This document shows, piece after piece, positions 34,623 to 45,156 of a DNA stretch of 64,000 bases. The translations under genes were made by a program, and so were the position numbers. The notes beneath the pieces are model-generated. The model made no database searches. It saw nothing but the letters and a program-made list of their open reading frames with translations, and was not told the origin of the DNA. Numbering within the stretch: position 1 is the first letter of the stretch; every line of letters begins with the position of its first letter. This stretch comes from Dipteris shenzhenensis (taxonomy: Eukaryota; Polypodiophyta; Polypodiopsida; Gleicheniales): the NCBI GenBank assembly GCA_047967505.1, contig CM106540.1, one strand, 5' to 3'.

Positions 34623-35510
34623 AATGTCATTCTACTTTTTGTAGCAGTCTTTAGCCATATGCCCCATTTTACCACAATAGTAGCATTCAACATTGCTGTT
34701 TGCATTTTGACCTCTCTGCCATCCACCATGACCTCTTTGGCTCCCCCTGCCTCTAGAGTTACCACGTCCTCCTGCATAGGACTGGTTTTCTTGAGTTTGC
34801 TGCATATTCTGATTTCTACCACGGCCTCCAGATCAGCCTCCTCTACCTCTGCCTCTACCCCTTCCAGCATTTGAGTAGAAGACAGTTTCTTTTGAGGTTC
34901 CTCCTTAAGAAGATGCACCACCATTTCTCTGCTCTTCAGAAATTAGAAGAGCAATCAACTCCTCAAAATCAAGAAATTTTTCACGGATGGCAATGGATGT
35001 TCGGAACTGTGCATAATCCTTTCCTAGACCATTCAAGGTCACAGAAACTAAATCGTCATCATCCACTGGCGACCCAATGGAAGCAAGTGCATCCGCAATT
35101 TTCTTCACCTTCATGTGGTAGTCATTGATGCTCATATTTTCTCTCTGCACATCGTGCAGCTCCTGCTTGAGCTGCATTTTCCTGGCCTGCGTATTTGTGC
35201 TGTACATTTTAGCCAAAGTATCCCATGCCACCTTTGGCATACTTGCATCCTGAATATGCACAATCATTGAATCTGAAATGCTGATAGACAGCCAGTACAT
35301 AACTTTTCTGGCTCTCTCATGCCATCCTTTAAATGCCTTCATTTCCTGTTGATTGGGAACATGAGGAAGAACTGGTTCTTCTTCATTTCCTATAATGAAT
35401 CCCAGTAGCCTTTTCCCATAAGGAAATTTGTCATTCTAAACTTCCATGCTTGGAAGTTGTTCTTGTCAAGCTTTTCAGTGACAATCTGTGAAAGAGAATC
35501 AGACGCCATT
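34623..35510 (-). pseudogene. Copia A gag
   Basis: The start codon region lies near 35,508-35,510. A 145-codon frame (34,905-35,342) gives the UBN2-type core (MQLKQELHDVQRENMSINDY, VSVTLNGLGKDYAQF). In another frame lie an RG-rich segment and an intact zinc knuckle CYYCGKMGHMAKDC (about 34,650-34,690). A stop follows KK near 34,633. Gag packages element RNA; the knuckle binds it. Element B carries the sister copy at 60,046. Confidence 0.88.
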
Positions 35511-35515
35511 ATAGA

Positions 35516-36145
35516 ACTATGACTTGTGTTGAGAGATACTGGTTGTAAGAGAATAGACACTTCTCAACACTAGTTGTAAGAGAATAGACACTGCCCTTGA
35601 ATAATATATTAGGGGTTAAGACCTACTCAATATCATGTCTTCACACAGTGAAGGATTTTCTTGAAGGAAGCAGCTTTGAGAGGATTTTTTGGATAGAAAT
35701 GAATCTTGTATACCAGAGAGTGTCCCCATGAAAGGAGTCCTGAAATGTCATGTAGTGTCACCGTGGAGAGATGCGCCTATTTTGATTGTGTTTTTACTAC
35801 TTTCTCCTTTGATATTAATCGATTCAAGCTCAAAATACATCAGTAGATAGCTCTTAACATTGCCTAGCTTGGGCTATGAGCGATTTGGGAATGGTTAAGC
35901 ACATGACCCGAATTTTGAAGTGGCACACTAGGAAGAAAACGGCGATCTGAAAACAATTTCGTCGAAGTAGATTGAGAAATGGTGAAGCGGCTGGATGGCA
36001 CAAATTTGATCCTCCAAGGATCATTTCAAAAGAGGGAAAAGTGAAAAGATGAGAAACAGGTGAGAAGAAGATGAAAGAATCTTGGAATCTAGGTTGCTAG
36101 GGGCTAGGCTAGGGTCATGGAGGGTTAACCCACTCTAATACCACA
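35516..36145 (-). other. Leader-like region with a second primer-binding site
   Basis: Sequence right of Copia A gag is unrelated to the leader of Copia B. It ends at a minus-strand TGGTATTAGAGTG (36,131-36,143), a one-or-two-mismatch initiator-Met primer site, two bases from a TG/CA-type LTR end. A short duplication 'ttgtaagagaatagacac' occurs at 35,545 and 35,574. Confidence 0.55.
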
Positions 36146-36800
36146 TGTTGGGGAGTGAGAGAGAAGATGGACATCATGGAGGAGAGTGTGGGAACCAAGA
36201 GAAAAGTTTTTCCATTAGTTTGAGAGGAAATACTCTATTTTATAGAATGGGAGAGAGGGTGGCCTAGATCATAGGCACCTCCTAGGCAATCAGCCCTATA
36301 TCATAGGGACTCCTAAATCTAAGGCACCTCCCCAAGTGGGGGCCTTTGCATTACATTGTCACTTATGTCATAGTCTAGACACATCATAGCACTTAGTGTG
36401 CTACACACACACACATGATCATAGAGCAAGCCCTTGATCACACAATTCCCAACAATGCACCTCTTATGGGTTACTCTAATCATGGAGCATAATTTTCCAA
36501 AAGGACATTCACAAACCACAAGAACAAGAAGGACTTCATTGTGACAACAATACAAAGGACAAAAAGGCATGGATTTTTGGTAAGAGAAATCACATAGAGC
36601 AGAACTACTTCTTGGAAAAGGAGACTCCAGCACTACTTCATAAAAGATGATAAAGTTGAAGTTAAGGAAAACAAAGAGGATTTCCATGAGGCCAATGATG
36701 TTAAATATTTGGTTTTCTAAGCCACCATAACATGGACCAAATGTTATCAATACACCATAGTGTTAGACCTCACTGATGTTACCCCATAGTGTGGGAACCA
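36146..36800 (-). repeat. 5' LTR of an unrelated Copia family (end uncertain)
   Basis: On the minus strand it ends CACTCCCCAACA next to the primer site, and a TATA box 'ctataaaatagag' lies upstream (plus coordinates 36,232-36,244), in the right order for an LTR. The outer boundary is not visible; 36,800 is a placeholder. A 143-codon minus frame (36,319-36,750) inside it matches nothing I know. Confidence 0.5.
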
Positions 36801-38027
36801 TGTACCTTATTTTATATACTAGAGGGGGCTCCAAAGTACTATTGAGTCTTATAGTGTGGAATGTAGAATGGAACTGACCACTAGATATTGGAGCATTTGT
36901 TGATGCAGATTGGTTGGGAATCATTCACCAAAGTCCCTAGTATATCCTTGTAACTAAGGATCACATGCATATAGGTGATGCAAACACTGATGAATGATGT
37001 AGATGATGTAATTAAGGATCACATGCATCTTGGTGATGCATGTAGGTATGAACTAATCAAGAAAAATTGGCTAGATTCCTTGGTTGGTAGATGACAACAA
37101 GAATGTGGATCTTGAGGTATCATGAATAATATATTGGCGCTTCTTCTTCTACCTATTTAAGAGGCAAGACACATGAATAAAGCGTAGTTGTGTTGCTTGT
37201 GTCAATGATGTCTATTCCTCATATGGCTCTTGACTATTATGCTCCCTAGCTACCTACATCACGTTGTTGTCCCAAATAGGCTGAGACTTTATTTCATTTA
37301 TTTTAAGATGAATCGCCTTCATTTCTTGTGGAATCACATCTTTTATCTTCTTTTCTTTGATATTCTTAATAGCTGCTCATATAGTTATCTTTGATATTCT
37401 ATATGTCTTTTTCTTTGCAACAGCCTTCTTTTGTGTCCTTGAATATGATCATGCACATATATATACTTTTTATTCTCCTTTAGTTTTTTTGAGGGAGAGA
37501 ATGGTTTGAACCAAAAATCAAAGTCCCATAGAGTAATTCTTGTATAAGTGGTGTTAACTCTTTCACCTATTAGTTTGATGAGCTAGCTAGGTTTGCCATC
37601 TTGAATCTATGTACATATTGATTGGGACTATTTGATTGAAGTTGAATCTTACTTATGGGATTGGTAGTGCACCTAAATTTGACTATGGCCCTGTGACATA
37701 GCTATTATGCTATAGTTAGTGGTTATCATCATGATACTCATATTCTAAGTTCACTACCTTACTACATCAAAATATTTGTGTTTTTCTAGCGTACCTTTTC
37801 TCTAAATGTACCCTTGTCAAATCTTCCCTTATTTTGGGGTGATCAATTGAGCATGGAATGCTTAAAGGACTAAAACTTCTATGTATTGATGCAGAGTCAT
37901 GTTATCATCATTTTTGTATTGCATTGTACTCCAATGTACTCTAATTGGAGCTGAATTGTATGCTTTAGTCTACAAAAATTGTCACATTGAACTATTTTTA
38001 TAAATAAAGTATCCACAACAATCAAAT
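36801..38027. other. Spacer with LTR-like promoter sequence
   Basis: 'taaggatcacatgcat' occurs twice (about 36,955 and 37,013). 'ctatttaagaggc' followed by 'gaataaagcg' (37,144-37,182) resembles a TATA box and polyadenylation signal of an LTR, but no partner repeat is in the window. Confidence 0.35.
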
Positions 38028-38168
38028 ATTCAAAAACTTTCAAATATTATGAAGATTGAAGATTCTAAATTAAAGTATGAAGATTGAAAATTCTAAATTG
38101 AAGTATGAAGATTAAAGTATTTAAAAACGTTCAACTATTATGAAGATTGAAAATTCTAAATTATCCAA
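38028..38168. repeat. AT-rich tandem repeat
   Basis: Four diverged units of about 28-30 bp around 'tatgaagattgaaaattc', directly upstream of other simple repeats. Confidence 0.8.
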
Positions 38169-38385
38169 GTTTTCTAAGCAAAAGGAAAGCTTCAAGATTG
38201 AACATCGATTAAGATTAACAATGATAATGCTTTAAGAACTTAGATTAAGATCAGTGATGATACTTTAAGAACTTAATTCTAGATATGAAATGTTATTTTA
38301 AACAATAAAAAGAACTTACCCCAACTCTTTTGTAGAAGTAGCTTCTCCCTTACCACAGGAACCTAGAGAAATAAAACAATTTAAT

Positions 38386-38387
<2 letters not shown>

Positions 38388-38441
<54 letters not shown>

Positions 38442-38456
38442 CTCTCCCTCCCTCCA

Positions 38457-38510
<54 letters not shown>

Positions 38511-38561
38511 CACACACAATGCGCATGTGTTCATGTGTGTCCATGCACACATGCACACACA
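38388..38561. repeat. (TC)n microsatellite followed by CA/TG repeats
   Basis: A TC run (38,388-38,507) is interrupted by C-runs at 38,447-38,466 and followed by alternating CA/TG sequence (38,508-38,561). The Gypsy LTR starts immediately after it. Frames here are low-complexity. Confidence 0.95.
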
Positions 38562-39500
38562 CTATTATGGATAAATTTGGCCAAAGTAAAAGGCATAAAT
38601 ATGGTGTGCATAAGGCCCAGGGTTGAGGTGGCAGGGCATGACCATGTGCCACCCTTCCATATAAGAGGACCCATAAGGTGTGTTGTATATAATCCATGGT
38701 AGTAATAATATAAAATGATAAGGTGGCATGGGTCCTCCATGCACCACTCCTCCACCTAGGTGGTCCCATACCTGCATTTAGTGAGATATGGCCCAAGAAC
38801 CATGGGAGAAGTAATATAAAATAGGTGGAGATGGATATTATATTGGATTATTCCCTCCACATAGGATAGGCCCATGTGGCGGGGGGTGTAGAAAGTCCAA
38901 CAATGCAAGTTAAATAATGGGAAAGTAGGATGAGGTGGTAAGATTCCTTATGCCAACCCTCCACTTGTCCTCCTAGATGTTTGAAAGGCGAAGGGAGTAT
39001 CTTAGACTTGGGATATGGGGGTTGATGTACGTGAAAAAATGAGGCAAAGGGTTGTCGCACACAATTGAGAGTGCATAACTGCCTAGCCCACATGGGACAC
39101 TCTTCCACACACACCATGCATGTGGGAGGATGCATTTATTGGGAGAGACCCCCTCTCTTGGCTATAAAAGGATGGGGCTATTCCTTGATGGGACACGCTC
39201 ATTCTTGTAAAGCCACCTAGCTAGTACTTTGATTTCCCCCCCCATCTTTCCAATAAAGCATGATTCTCTTTCCTTGATGTCTCCATCTCTACATTCTACG
39301 TCCCATCATGTACATGCTCCTTTCCCCCCTCTTCCTTCCCCCTTGTGCCATAGTCCCTCTCTTCATTCCCACCCCTCTTAATCTTTTTTCCCCACCTATG
39401 TTAACACTTCTTCCCTCACGTTCCCTTTTCCTTCGTGGCCCTCAAGCGTCACCATGCCTAGCATCTAGCCTCATGCCTTTAATTCTTTTCTAGTTAATAG
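38562..39500 (+). repeat. Gypsy 5' LTR with non-canonical CTATTA...TAATAG ends
   Basis: Compared with the inverted copy (56,103-57,220) and the partial 3' copy (54,970-55,546), the LTR limits are CTATTATGG and TTAATAG, not TG...CA. It has a TATA box 'gctataaaag' (39,161-39,170) and AATAAA (39,252-39,257). Length is about 939 bp. Confidence 0.8.
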
Positions 39501-39525
39501 AATTGGTGTGGCTGTTGGGATCAAA
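39501..39525 (+). promoter_or_regulatory. Gypsy primer-binding-site candidate
   Basis: TTGGTGTGGCTGTTGGGA starts two bases after the LTR. It has the position and general look (TGG...GTTG..GGGA) of the site used by Athila/Tat elements, but with several mismatches. Confidence 0.45.
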
Positions 39526-39769
39526 ATCTCTATGGCTAGTGGTGTAAAATTCGTTACTCCTACGGCTAGGTGTAGTTCTGTAGCACCTTCCGTGTGTGGT
39601 TCTTTGCTTCTGCATATCTTCTACTTGTAGTTCTCCATCTCTACACCTATAGAACTTGTCAGTTTCTATGCCTTTAGCCTATAGTTCCTGTGCATCTTTT
39701 GGGTCCCTGTGTAGCACCATGCATCTTCTAGTCGACCGCGCCTGCAAAACTGCTCATGCACATCTGCAA

Positions 39770-39975
39770 CACCCGCACACCCCTTGGTTGTAGCTAGCGC
39801 ATCTGCGCATCATGGACAGATCACGAATCGTGATTGTTTTATGAGTTCCTACATATTTTGGTGCATCTGTGCATTGCGGATAGATCGCGACTGTTTTCTA
39901 GGGTTCCTGCATCTTTTGGTGCACCTGTGTGTCACGGACAGACTTTTTTGGGCTCCTGCAAAAGATCTTGCACCC
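39770..39975 (+). repeat. Three-unit minisatellite in Gypsy leader
   Basis: Three units of about 66 bp contain 'ggtgcatctgtgcattgcgg'-like sequence and 'ttcctgcatcttttggtgca', with CGCGA and CACGG motifs; locally G+C-rich. Confidence 0.7.
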
Positions 39976-39979
39976 CTAT

Positions 39980-40115
39980 CCTCTTCCTCTTCTTCTTTGT
40001 CTTCTCCTTCTCTTCTCCTCTCCTGTCCTCTCCTCTCTTTTTATTAAGGAGTGGGAATTGAACCCAAGACCTCCCCATTCACAAAAGGAAGACTTACCAA
40101 TGGGCCAGCAAATAG
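39980..40115 (-). repeat. tRNA-derived SINE-like segment
   Basis: On the minus strand there is a perfect A box TGGCCCATTGG (40,097-40,107) and a perfect B box GGTTCAATTCC (40,054-40,064), 32 bases apart. This fits an internal polymerase III promoter of tRNA origin. A purine-rich body follows (minus-strand GAGGAGAGG). I see no acceptor stem pairing to make it a true tRNA gene. The far end of the SINE is not defined. Confidence 0.55.
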
Positions 40116-40980
40116 GAAGTGATGAAAGTGTAAAGATATTTCTTATATGCTGAAATCTCATGAACTGTAACTCTCTAACCGTAGGGAGTTTCCTCTTATT
40201 GTAAAAAGCAAAATTACTTCATTTCATGTGCTCTATTCATATCTGATACTAGAATCATAGATTCTAAAATTTTTCAAGTTCACTCCTTGGACACATGCCA
40301 CACGAGGAGGATGGATATTTATGTCACTTCTTAATGAGTTCAAGTATTTGGTGCTTGGTCCTCCGCTCATTACGGCTACCAATTGGCAAGATCTCTTTTT
40401 TGATCTTCATGTCGATCTTCAACAACTGATTGTACAATGCATTGTTCAAGGAGACGATGGGTGGGATGATACACCATGGATGATTCAAGGTGAAGAACTA
40501 GTGATACACTGAAAGGACTTTGATTTCAATTCTACTCATTGTGTAGTGATCGAGCTACTTGCTGAATCAGAGGTAATTAAAAGGGTGACATTTTTGAAGG
40601 GTGGGATGCTCCCCAAGCTTGGGGGGAGATTTGGTGCATCTGCTTATTAATTCCTATGGATAAGCTTGTCTTAAATGATTTCTTCTCAATCTCACTACAA
40701 AGTTTCTAGGGCTCGTCTATGGTTGGCTATGGTTGGTAATGTTTCGACCAAGGAATCCCTTTGTACCTAATCAACCTTTTGTGCCTCATTTTGAGCTACA
40801 AGTTGTAATTCTTTTTTGTCTAAAGATAAACTATCAACAAAGGATTGCAAGTTTATTTGGTGCTGAATGTCTTGCTCAAGTATTGAATTCTTCCCACCCT
40901 CTCCTTCTACCTATCTTGGACTATCGAGAAACTTGGGATGTCTAGATTTTAGTCTTGGTGTGATAACATCTTGGCTCCTT
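40116..40980 (+). other. Gypsy 5' internal region, unassigned
   Basis: Broken frames of 63 (40,321-40,512) and 70 codons (40,733-40,945) may belong to an open frame ahead of the RNase H domain. No family recognised. Confidence 0.35.
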
Positions 40981-40985
40981 CAATT

Positions 40986-41390
40986 TGATGATGCATACAA
41001 ATCTTCGACCAAGGCTGCTGGTATGGGTGTGAAGCTCACGTCATGAGGGGGTAAGGTGTATTGTTATAGCAAGTCTGCACCAGCAAGTACTTGTAGCCAA
41101 ACTGAGTACTCAGCACTCATTTTTGGGCTACAAAAGGCGCAAGAACATTGCGTCAAGCAACTTGAGGTACAAGGAGATTCTCAACTCGTTGTGAACAAGT
41201 TAGTGGAAGGTGGAAGGTGCGGAGCGAAGGCTTGGTTCCATGACATCAACAAGCATTGGAACTTTGCCACAATTTGAAGAGTTAAAAATTCAGCATATCC
41301 CTCGAGCTCAAAATATAGTTGCTAATTTTTTGGCATGTGAAGCTTGTACTTCAATCACGCATGAAGCGAGTGGAAGCACCACCCCAACAA
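40986..41390 (+). pseudogene. Plant-type RNase H domain upstream of gag
   Basis: The frame reads FDDAYKSSTKAAGMGV, a TGA, then CSQTEYSALIFGLQKAQEH, LEVQGDSQLVVNKLVEG and, after a frameshift near 41,265, IQHIPRAQNIVANFLA. This is the RVT_3/RNase H fold with the three acidic catalytic positions present (FDDA, TEYSAL, GDSQ). It is distinct from the RNase H region behind the RT at about 44,760-45,150. Its place ahead of gag is unusual. It could be part of an extra upstream ORF, a rearranged piece of Tat-type 'aRNH', or captured host DNA. Confidence 0.7.
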
Positions 41391-41399
41391 AGCTGTAAG

Positions 41400-41640
41400 C
41401 CATGAAGGAGGGTGATCATTTGTAAGAAATGCAAAGGTTGTGGTCATCATGAAACTAACTGTTGGGCATATTTGATACGAGTTTACCGACTTTGGAAGAT
41501 CATCAGAAAGGTCCTCAAGGACATTGCTCAAAAGAAGGATGCTAGACCGCACACCCCTTGAAGAAATAGCATGGTAATTACAAGAACTAGAAGAAGCTAA
41601 AGGTGATGTGTAAGCCCTCCAACTATTGACATTTGTCATG
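41400..41640 (+). pseudogene. Zinc-knuckle segment after the upstream RNase H
   Basis: ICKKCKGCGHHETNCW (41,419-41,466) is a complete C-x2-C-x4-H-x4-C knuckle, before the gag core. It continues with basic residues, then stops. With the RNase H domain it suggests a separate upstream reading frame. Confidence 0.6.
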
Positions 41641-41934
41641 GCATTATTGTTTGCGTTAATGAACAACCTTATGCAGCACCGTGTCTCTAACCCTCGCTTG
41701 TAAAGATGGATGCCATATCATGAGGGTTGGTCCTTTTAAATTGCCTTATTCTATGCTGAAGATTCTTCTTGTGTAGTATTTCACAATACACCAGTCACAT
41801 GCTACCCTACCTATGTGTGCTTTGTGGATGTATCTTCACCTGATTTTCAGTTCAAGCTACCTCTTTCCATTGTTTGCCAATAGATAAGCCTCATTTTGAC
41901 TCTCTCTTTTCCATTTTTCAAGCATGGACAACAT

Positions 41935-42870
41935 TCCTGTGTTCTGTGATGGGTTGAAGAAAATTCAAAGAGTATCTTGTGGCCTTCAAGCGCCGTTGTG
42001 TTTCTCTCAACCTTCTTACTGAAGATAGATGGCTGTTGGTTCTTCCCACATTTCTAGAGGGTTTGGCTCAAGTGTGGTATAAGAAGCAGGTCGATGACAT
42101 TCGCCAAAGCTAGCCAAGGTTAATAGCAGTGATGATTGAGTATTTTGGCAAAGAAGAGGAGCCGGAGAATGTGTACCTGCAGGTGGAAAACTTGAAGTAG
42201 TCAGAAAGTGAGACGCCACGTCGATATGTGGATCGAGCGACCGTGCTCCTGGACTGTTTAATTGCCATGCAAGAGGACAATGCCAGATTTTGAGTTGGAA
42301 TGACTCAACATGTGCTGGGCTACCTTGTAGTAGTGACGAATTCCACCTCAAGCTTAAATGGGAGAATCCAGAAACTATGGTGCTAGCACATGAGATTGCT
42401 CAAAAGTTTGATAAAGTTCAGTCTGGCCCTACTTCAAAGAAGACAATTGTCCCTCCGCAACCCCCTCAATTCTTGCAACAACAACCTGGGGGGTCTAACT
42501 CAGGGGCACATTCCCACCCCTCATCAGGGATGTATCCACAACCTCCACCTCAAATATATGGTCCTCCCTTAGATGCTTACCATCAATAAGGACTATATCC
42601 TCAACCTCCGCCTAGAAGATTTTTGTAGCCTCGCCCATGAGCCCCCCTCCTTCCTACTTCCCTGACCCCTCCTACTAAGGAACCCAGAGTCAATGACCTA
42701 GCCAAGGCCTTGAATGATCTTCGGCTTGAGATGGTGGGCATCAAAAATCATGCCAATTGCCCTCCAAGAGAACGTGCCAATGTTGTGTGCTATGAGTGCC
42801 ACTAGAAAGGTCATTATCGCACAAGAATGTCTGAATATTCCAAGGGTGAATCTTTTGAGTGAATCAAGCA
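41935..42870 (+). pseudogene. Gypsy gag remnant
   Basis: Core sequence FLEGLAQVWYKKQVDDIRQS, a TAG, then VMIEYFGKEEEPENVYLQV and RRYVDRATVLLDCLIAM (42,040-42,290), followed by a Pro/Gln-rich stretch (42,440-42,589) and a zinc knuckle CYECH, TAG, KGHYRTRM (42,788-42,830) whose last cysteine is lost. Stops at 42,111, 42,198, 42,291 and 42,803 lie in one frame with neighbours that suggest lost Gln or Arg codons. Gag would form the particle shell. Confidence 0.75.
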
Positions 42871-43289
42871 CCGAGGATTCTGACGTAGAGATCCTTGACA
42901 TCAAGAAAAGAAGTCGTACCACCTCGAACCCCTCTCCAAACTATGGACTAGGCCACCCCAGGAAGAAGGTGTCCTTCTCAAAGCCCTCAGATGCTAAGAT
43001 GGTAGACCCACCAATAGAGAAGACTAAAAGATCTAACAAGAGTAAGTGGTCGCCCTCAGATTTTCCCATCAGCTCAAGGCAAGAGGACTATTCGTTCATC
43101 CAGGACCTTGCTCATTGGTCTTTGAGCATCACGCTCCCTCAACTAATAGCATTAAGCCCTAAGGTGAGACGTGAGCTATAGCAAGGGCTCTCAACAAGGA
43201 GGAGCAAGAAAAAGGGAAAGGTACGAGAGGTCTCTTCTATCTCTGAAGAAATTGATCGACACCCACATACAGTAGATGTCATCAGAGAT

Positions 43290-43700
43290 AATTGCCATGT
43301 CAAAAGTGTGTGTTGATGGGGGAGCTACATGTAATATCATGGTGCCTCGAATCATGAAGAAATTGAATTTGAAATGCACAAGGCATTCCTCCACTCAAAT
43401 CAAGGTAGCAGATGGTCGATGACTCGCCACCCTAGGAGTCATTGAGGATTTGCCCATCACTGTCAAACACCATCAATTTCTATGTAGTGGACATCAAAGA
43501 TACAGGCAGGAGTTACCCAGCCATACTCGGGAGACCATGGTTGAGAAAGAGTGATGCAATAATCTATTGGAAGACAAGATACATGTCTTTTGGTGCTTCT
43601 AAGGAGAAGATCCCGGTGCAATCAGGTGCCACGGAACCAGAAGAAGAAGAGAAGCAAGACAGTGATACTCTCTCATCCTTGGTGTTTGAATGAATGGAAG
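43290..43700 (+). pseudogene. Gypsy aspartic protease remnant
   Basis: VCVDGGATCNIM (about 43,307-43,342) is the catalytic loop in the D-G-G-A form seen in some Gypsy proteases. Downstream are SYPAILGRPWLRKSDAIIYW (43,512-43,570) and an acidic tail. A TGA and a frame change separate the two parts. Confidence 0.7.
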
Positions 43701-43814
43701 AATCAGATGGGGGGGAGGAGTTCTCAGAGGAGGAAGTTTACATTGTGGGGGTGTGTCTCCGACCTCGCCACTTGCAAAAAAGGTAACAACTAGTCCTCAA
43801 TAGCTTGAATCTAT

Positions 43815-45156
43815 GCTTTCCCCAGACCTCACTCCAAGTGAGAAAGACGAGTTCCTAGGAATGTTCAAAGATTTCCTTGACCTCTTTGCAACTAGCTACT
43901 GCCACCTTCGCCATGTGACTGCCATAGAGCACAAGATAGAGCTGAAGCCTGAGCTGAAGCCTGCTGATGCAAAGCCTGTGGCTTAGAAGCATCAGAGATT
44001 AGGGCCCCTACAAATCGATGCTTTGTGCTTAGAGTTGCAAAAACTTGTAGAAGCTAGGTTTATTGTTCCAGTTCACAATACTGAATGGGTTTCACCAGTG
44101 GTAGTCACCCCAAAGAAAAACAAAAAGTGGCAGGTCTACATCAACTATAAAAAACTCAATGCAACCACCAAGAGGGACCATCATCCTCTTCCCTTTCAAG
44201 TCCTCATTCTTGAGAAGGTAAGTGGTCATGAGATGTATGCTTTCTGTGATGGTTACTCTAAGTTTTATAAAATCAGAATTGCTGAGGAGGATGTGCTTAA
44301 AACTACATTTGCCACACCTTGGGGGACATTTGCATTCAAAGTAATGCCATTTGGCCTCACCAATGCTCATGCTACCTTTCAAAGATTTATGCAGATGGTG
44401 TTTGCTCCTTATTTGGGGGTTTTCTTAGAGGTGTTTTTAGATTATTTCTGTATATTCTCAGCACGTAAGGAGCACATCATGAAGGTTAGGTTGGCCTTCC
44501 AAAGGGTCAATGATGTGAATGGCAGCCTCAACCCTAATAAATGCACCATTGGAGCCACTCAAGGGAGGTTATTAGGACATATTGTCTCATCTAAGGGCAT
44601 CAAGCCTGACCCAGAGAAGGTAGAAGCTATCCTCAAGCTCTCCCTACCAACAACCAAATGTCAGGTATGCTCATTTGTCAATCTAACTGGATACTATCGC
44701 CGCTTTATTAATCAATATGCTGCTTTGATGTGACCCATGCCTATGCTATTAAAAGATGGAGTTCATTTCTCTTGGGATGAGGATTGTGATCATGGGTTTG
44801 TACAAATCAAGAGTGCTCTGGCTTCAAAACCCATTCTATGCAATCTTGATTGGTCAAAGACTTCCCATATCAATCCTGGGTTTGGTGAGCACACTCTAGC
44901 AGGTATTCTTCTCCAGCAAGGGGAGGATCGGTTCATGTATCCCGTTTGATTTGCTTCTCGACAATTGCTCAAAACTGAACGACGCTACTCTGAGGCTGAC
45001 AAGCATGCTTTGTCTTTGATGTTCTACATTGAGAAATTTAAGCATTCTGTTACTGGAAAGTCCTTCATTATAATCTGTAGCAATGGTCTTGCAAAGCAAG
45101 TTCTTCAATCACCAAATCCCATGGGCCGGTTGGCTAAATGGTTAGCAAAATTGTAA
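43815..45156 (+). pseudogene. Gypsy reverse transcriptase and RNase H
   Basis: The 236-codon frame (44,023-44,733) carries VSPVVVTPKKNKKWQVYINY, TTFATPWGTFAFKVMPFGLT and NPNKCTIGATQGRLLGHIVS, ending LTGYYRRFINQ. The catalytic motif reads VFLDYFCIFS: the second Asp of the usual L-D-D is Tyr (codon 44,443-44,445), which would kill polymerase activity. Stops at 43,984 (TAG), 44,731 (TGA) and 44,947 (TGA). The RNase H part (44,760-45,150) is recognisable at SEADKHALSLMFYIEKF, but its first acidic motif is lost (INPGFGEHTLAGILLQQ). Confidence 0.88.

Larger units (their letters stand above)
30834..35515 (-). mobile_element. Copia element A, nearly complete polyprotein
   Basis: The 3' LTR (30,834-31,183) and polypurine tract (31,184-31,198, GAGCTCGAGGGGGAG on the minus strand) are followed to the right, on the minus strand, by RNase H, RT, integrase, protease and gag in the Copia order. 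Homology to the sister element B stops at about 35,515, just past the gag start. The leader and 5' LTR of this family are absent, and different sequence continues. Coding is broken by a handful of stops and a few frameshifts, so the copy is of moderate age. Confidence 0.92.

Noticed and set aside
36319-36750. 143-codon minus frame as a host gene
   Set aside because: No recognisable domain, no promoter of its own, and it lies in what looks like an LTR.
38350-38796. 148-codon minus frame
   Set aside because: Half is Arg-Glu repeat from (TC)n; the rest is Gypsy LTR antisense.
40050-40110. True tRNA gene at the A/B boxes
   Set aside because: I could not pair an acceptor or anticodon stem around the boxes.
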